Of a DNA stretch of 64,000 bases, positions 61,201 to 64,000 are shown one piece after another. The stretch's first letter is position 1, and every line of letters starts with the position of its first letter. Below the pieces are notes generated by a model. The model saw only the letters and a list, made by a program, of their open reading frames with translations. It had not been told where the DNA came from and did not search any database. This stretch comes from Mycobacterium sp. 852013-51886_SCH5428379 (GTDB lineage: Bacteria; Actinomycetota; Actinomycetes; Mycobacteriales; Mycobacteriaceae), in NCBI RefSeq assembly GCF_001665575.1, contig NZ_LZSU01000052.1, forward strand, positions 62,001-126,000, given 5' to 3'. The position numbers and the translations under genes are program-made.

Positions 61201-64000
61201 GACAGTGGGCCCACGCCCTCGTCGACTGTCTCGTCGGCGGCCGTCGTCATCCGGGCCACCCGGGCCAGGCGGGCCACGGTCTGCTCGACGAACACGTCGC
61301 GGGGGCGGCACAGCACCCCGGCCGCCCGCGCTCGGGCCACCACCTGCATGGACAGGATGCTGTCACCGCCGAGTTCGAAGAACGACTCGTCCACCCCGAC
61401 CCGTCCGAGCCCCAGCACCTGGGCGTAGATCTCGGCCAGGATCGTCTCGACCGCGTCGGCGGGCGCCCGGTAGGAGTCGACGTCCTGATACTCGGGCGCG
61501 GGCAGCGCCCGCTTGTCGAGTTTGCCGTTGACCGTCAGCGGCATCGCGTCCACCACCACCACGGCGGCGGGAATCATGTACTCGGGCAACCGATCCGTCA
61601 GCGCAGTACGCAGCTGCGCGGCCTCCACAGCGCCGGTGACGTATCCGACCAGCCGTTTGTCGCCAGGGCGGTCCTCGCGGGCGATCACCTCGGCCTGGGT
61701 GACACCGTCCAGCGCGGCCAGCGCGGCCTGCACCTCGCCCAGCTCGATGCGGTAGCCGCGGATCTTGACCTGCTCGTCGGCGCGGCCGAGGTACCGCAGC
61801 TCCCCGTCGGCGCCCCAGCACATCAGGTCGCCAGTGCGATACATCCGGTCGCCCGGTGCCCCGAACGGACAGGCCACGAACCGGGTCGCCGACAGCCCGG
61901 CCCGGTTGACGTAGCCGTAGGCCAGGCCGGCGCCGGCGACGTAGAGCTCACCGACGACGCCCGGCGCCACGGGCTGCAGCGCGGTGTCGAGGACGAAGAA
62001 GCCGAGGTGCCCCAACGGCACCCCGATCGGGCTGACCGCGCTGCCGGCGTCGGACGGGAAGATCTCCCGGAACGACGCGTGCACGGTGGTCTCGGTGATG
62101 CCGTACATGTTGATCAGCCGGGGCGAATCCGGGTGCGCATCGAACCACGGCACCAGGCGCTGCGGTTCCAGCGCCTCCCCACCGAATACGACCGCCTCGA
62201 GTGCGAGCCGCCTGCCGACGTCGGGCTGCAGCGTGTCCGCGGCCTGCAACGCGTAGAACGCCGACGGGGTCTGGCTGAGCACCGTGACCTGTTCGTCGGC
62301 CAGCAGCGCGTGCAGCTCCTCCGGCGCCCGCACCACCGCGTCGGGCACCACCACGAGTCGGCCGCCGTAGAGCAGCGGACCCCAAATCTCCCACACCGAA
62401 TAGTCGAAGGCCAGCGAATGGCACTGTGTCCACACCTGTTCTGCCAGGCCCATTTCCGCGTCGAGGGTGTCGAGCAGCCGGGTCACGTTCCGGTGCGGGA
62501 CCGCCACCCCCTTCGGTGTTCCGGTGGTGCCCGAGGTGTAGATGACGTAGGCAACCTGATCGGGGTCCGGCGCGGGCAGCGCCGTTTCCAGTGCGCGTGC
62601 GGCGGCGGGATCGTCGATGTCGATGACCGGGATGCGGTGGCCGTCGAGCCGGTGCGCCAGCGCGGCCGTGGTGATCACGGCCACCGGTGCGGCGTCGCCG
62701 AGCACGAAGTCCAGCCGGGCCGCGGGCACCACCGGGTCGACGGGCACGTAGGCGGCGCCGGCTTTGACGACCGCCAGGATGGCGACGACGGCTTCGGCGG
62801 TGCGCGGCAGCAGCAGCGCGACCCGGTCGCCGGTGCGCACCCCGCGGTCGGCCAGCAGATGCGCGAAGCGGTTCGACGCGTCGTCGAGTTCCCGGTACGT
62901 CCACGAGCGCGGTCCGCACGAGATCGCGGTCGCGTCGGGGGCGCGCACGGCCTGCGCGGCGAACATCGCAGGAATCGACGACTGAGCGTCGGCCGGCGCG
63001 GCGAGTGCCCAGCGGTTGCCCCACCGGTCCAGGCGATCATGCTCGGCGTCGTCGAGCACGTCGATCGACGAGAGGTGGAGCGCCGGCTCACGGCGAGAGC
63101 TGATCGCCGCCAGTACCCGTCGCAGCCGGTCGACCAGCGCCAGGATGGTCGCCGCGTCGAACACGTCGGTGCGGAACTCGACGAAACCGCCGATGCCGGC
63201 GGGATCACCGCCGGCCGTGGTTCTTTCGGCCAGCGAGAACGACAGATCCACCCGGGCCGACGACGTGTTCACCGGGAGCCGGCTGACCTCCAGATCGCCC
63301 AGCGCCAGGCCGGCGGCCGACGGGTCCCCGGTGTCAGCGGGCAGGTTCTGCCAGGCCAGCATCACCTGGACCAGCGGGTGGTGGGTCAGCGACCGGGTCG
63401 GGTTGAGCCGGTCGACCACCACCTCGAACGGGACGTCCTGGTTCTCGTATGCGGCCAGGCTGCGCCGGCGCACCTGGTCGAGCACCTCGTCGACGCTCGG
63501 ATCGCCGCTGAGGTCCAGCCGCAGCACCAGGGTGTTGACGAAGAACCCGACCAGTTCGTCGAGCCCGGGGTCCCTGCGGCCGGCGATCGGGAAACCCACC
63601 GCCACATCGGAACTGGCGCTGAGCTTGCCCAGCAGCACCGCCAGCGCGGTCTGCACCACCATGAAGCTGGTGGCGCCGTGCTCGCGCGCCACCCGGGCGA
63701 CGTCGCGATGCAGGTCGTCCGGCCACTCCACCGCCACCGTCGCGCCCCGTTGATCGGCGACCTGCGGATAGGGCCGGTCGGTGGGCAGCACGAGTCGTTC
63801 TGGCAACCCGGCCAGCGCGTCCTGCCAGTAGTCCAGCTGGGCGGCGATGCGGCTGGTCCCGTCGGCCAGCTCGCCGAATTGCGCACGCTGCCAGAGCGTG
63901 TAGTCCACGTATTGAACCGGAAGAGCGGCCCAGGACGGGGCGTGACCTGCGCGCCGGGCCGTGTAGGCCACCCCGAGATCGGCGACCAGCGGGCCGATCG
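58224..64000 (-). CDS. Non-ribosomal peptide synthetase, 3' part: C-A-PCP-E-C-PCP
   Basis: The gene continues off the right edge; read on the minus strand. C (partial, 64000 to about 63040), A (about 62990-61450), PCP1 (Ser codon 61361-61359, GGDSILSM), E (about 61200-59850, HHLVVDGVSW), C2 (about 59790-58500, HHIVLDG) and PCP2 (Ser codon 58349-58347, GGDSLSAM). The A domain's ten specificity residues, by my alignment to PheA, are DYWSVGMVHK, close to the Thr code DFWNIGMVHK, and the E domain would give the D-form. After PCP2 the protein stops at TGA: there is no A domain, thioesterase or reductase. The second C domain therefore needs an amino acid loaded in trans or an unusual release. Confidence 0.93.
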   Translation of the reverse strand, partial: IGPLVADLGVAYTARRAGHAPSWAALPVQYVDYTLWQRAQFGELADGTSRIAAQLDYWQDALAGLPERLVLPTDRPYPQVADQRGATVAVEWPDDLHRDVARVAREHGATSFMVVQTALAVLLGKLSASSDVAVGFPIAGRRDPGLDELVGFFVNTLVLRLDLSGDPSVDEVLDQVRRRSLAAYENQDVPFEVVVDRLNPTRSLTHHPLVQVMLAWQNLPADTGDPSAAGLALGDLEVSRLPVNTSSARVDLSFSLAERTTAGGDPAGIGGFVEFRTDVFDAATILALVDRLRRVLAAISSRREPALHLSSIDVLDDAEHDRLDRWGNRWALAAPADAQSSIPAMFAAQAVRAPDATAISCGPRSWTYRELDDASNRFAHLLADRGVRTGDRVALLLPRTAEAVVAILAVVKAGAAYVPVDPVVPAARLDFVLGDAAPVAVITTAALAHRLDGHRIPVIDIDDPAAARALETALPAPDPDQVAYVIYTSGTTGTPKGVAVPHRNVTRLLDTLDAEMGLAEQVWTQCHSLAFDYSVWEIWGPLLYGGRLVVVPDAVVRAPEELHALLADEQVTVLSQTPSAFYALQAADTLQPDVGRRLALEAVVFGGEALEPQRLVPWFDAHPDSPRLINMYGITETTVHASFREIFPSDAGSAVSPIGVPLGHLGFFVLDTALQPVAPGVVGELYVAGAGLAYGYVNRAGLSATRFVACPFGAPGDRMYRTGDLMCWGADGELRYLGRADEQVKIRGYRIELGEVQAALAALDGVTQAEVIAREDRPGDKRLVGYVTGAVEAAQLRTALTDRLPEYMIPAAVVVVDAMPLTVNGKLDKRALPAPEYQDVDSYRAPADAVETILAEIYAQVLGLGRVGVDESFFELGGDSILSMQVVARARAAGVLCRPRDVFVEQTVARLARVARMTTAADETVDEGVGPLSATPIIHWLRQVQGPVNEFNQTVVVQAPVGATEADVVVVLQAVLDRHAMLRLRVDDDWALVVPEPGAVDAHLCLRTVDALTDEVVIQARARLNPADGRMMSALWMPATGQLVVIAHHLVVDGVSWRILVEDINLAWTLHRTGQPVELPAPGTSFARWADLLAEHAHHPRVVAEALAWQEITAVPAPLPAIDPAVDTYANAGSLSVELDTETTRQLLGEVPAAFHAGINDILLIAFGLALAEFCGVLGDPGAAPIVIDAEGHGREEELGGEEGLGSERVSVDLSRTVGWFTTKYPVALHLGGGLTWNRVLTGDAALGAAVKDAKEQLRHLPDGVTYGLLRYLNDDVDLAGTDPPIGFNYLGRLGAGSGDVSGDMWEIRQDGWSVTGAAAAIPMPLMHTVELNAGTVDTDAGPRLRAGWSWALSSLDHAQVNRLSELWFDALAGICEHVRGGGGGLTPSDIAPATLRQEQIDELCVTHRVADILPLTPLQRGLLFHADVAHGAGDDVYAVQLDVTLCGRLDRHRLHDAVNLAVQRHPNLVARFCADFGEPVQIIPSDPEIPWRYADLTDHGQHVEAGVARLCADERAAVCDLAGQPPFRAALIRTAPDEHRFVLTNHHIVLDGWSMPILLGEIFASYYGQWLPAAVPYRRFVSWLTGRDLTAARAAWTEVLAGFGEPTLVGPSSRLLPPGPRSVAAHKLPEPTTRALGELARAHQTTVSTVLQAAWAQVLCRLTGQRDVAFGAVVSGRPDEVVGADSMVGLFINTVPVRATVTPTTTTADLLDQLHNGRNRTLEHEHMPLYEIHRIADRQQLFDTVFVYENYPTDAAKLSGDDGLAVAGLANRDLYHYPLALQAVPGAELDLRLQYRTDVFDDAAVGDLIEQFQRVVVAMITDPTQPLPTPGASRDGEPTPAAVAGYRAPTDEVETALVDIVAGVLGAERVGVDDSFFDLGGDSLSAMRVIAGIRTALGVELAVTALFDAPTVAQLSRTVEAAR

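Noticed and set aside
58224..64000. NRPS assigned to the glycopeptidolipid locus
   Set aside because: The Thr-like code and epimerase fit, but the final C-PCP without reductase and the missing glycosyl- and methyltransferase genes do not; the assignment is not supported within this window.

Overview
The window is high-GC actinobacterial DNA and almost certainly comes from a rapid-growing mycobacterium (Mycolicibacterium type). The evidence is gene order. From left to right it carries counterparts of the M. tuberculosis block Rv1836c, Rv1832 (gcvB), Rv1830 (resR), Rv1829, Rv1828, Rv1827 (garA), Rv1826 (gcvH), Rv1825-Rv1821 (DUF881, small basic protein, DUF881, pgsA2, secA2), Rv1819c (bacA), Rv1817, Rv1816, Rv1815 and Rv1814 (erg3). 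A glycine-rich PGRS protein, F420-type enzymes, a MalQ and Mas/FAAL-type lipid genes fit the same assignment. Family and locus-tag assignments rest on recognised motifs and remembered synteny, not on a search.

Layout. 1-3.2 kb: the end of a VWA/substrate-binding protein and an EAL-domain gene broken by two lesions. 3.2-14.8 kb: a conserved minus-strand block containing gcvP behind a tandem glycine riboswitch, resR, a DUF151 protein, a MerR regulator, garA, gcvH, and the DUF881/SBP/pgsA2/secA2 run. 14.8-25.7 kb: a GNAT, an FAD monooxygenase, the BacA transporter, a VOC-flavoprotein pair with a perfect KstR-type operator, a TetR regulator with twin palindromes facing a DDN-family gene, a secreted S1 protease, a DAO-type oxidoreductase and a sterol desaturase. 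25.7-45.7 kb: mixed accessory metabolism, including an esterase, a paired SMR pump, an MFS pump, MalQ, an SDR, an SRPBCC protein, an acyltransferase, a metal-hydrolase/ferredoxin-reductase pair, a kinase-LLM-NTF2 operon, a Nudix enzyme, a type II NADH dehydrogenase, a PfpI protein, a hydrolase remnant and several small conserved unknowns. 45.7-64 kb: lipid and lipopeptide genes, namely a FadD-type ligase, a PGRS protein without a PE domain, a fatty-acyl-AMP ligase, a Mas-type polyketide synthase, a coupled isoprenylcysteine-methyltransferase-like protein, and the 3' end of an NRPS that runs off the window.

How the genes fit together. GcvP and GcvH are two parts of the glycine cleavage system, and GarA (a glutamate/TCA switch) lies beside them. 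The flavoprotein/VOC pair, with its KstR site, and the sterol desaturase suggest steroid handling; the FadD19-like ligase fits but lacks a KstR site. The right-hand cluster (FAAL, PKS, methyltransferase, NRPS with a Thr-like adenylation code and an epimerase) looks like a lipopeptide pathway. Its PKS, however, has lost recognisable catalytic residues in KS, AT, DH and KR while the reading frame stays open for about 2,049 codons. That is the most unusual thing in the window.

Many genes start 6-8 nt downstream of a TANNNT hexamer, the pattern of mycobacterial leaderless transcripts. I used this to choose several starts. I saw no rRNA, tRNA, CRISPR array, insertion sequence or phage gene, and no gene-free stretch longer than about 300 bases.
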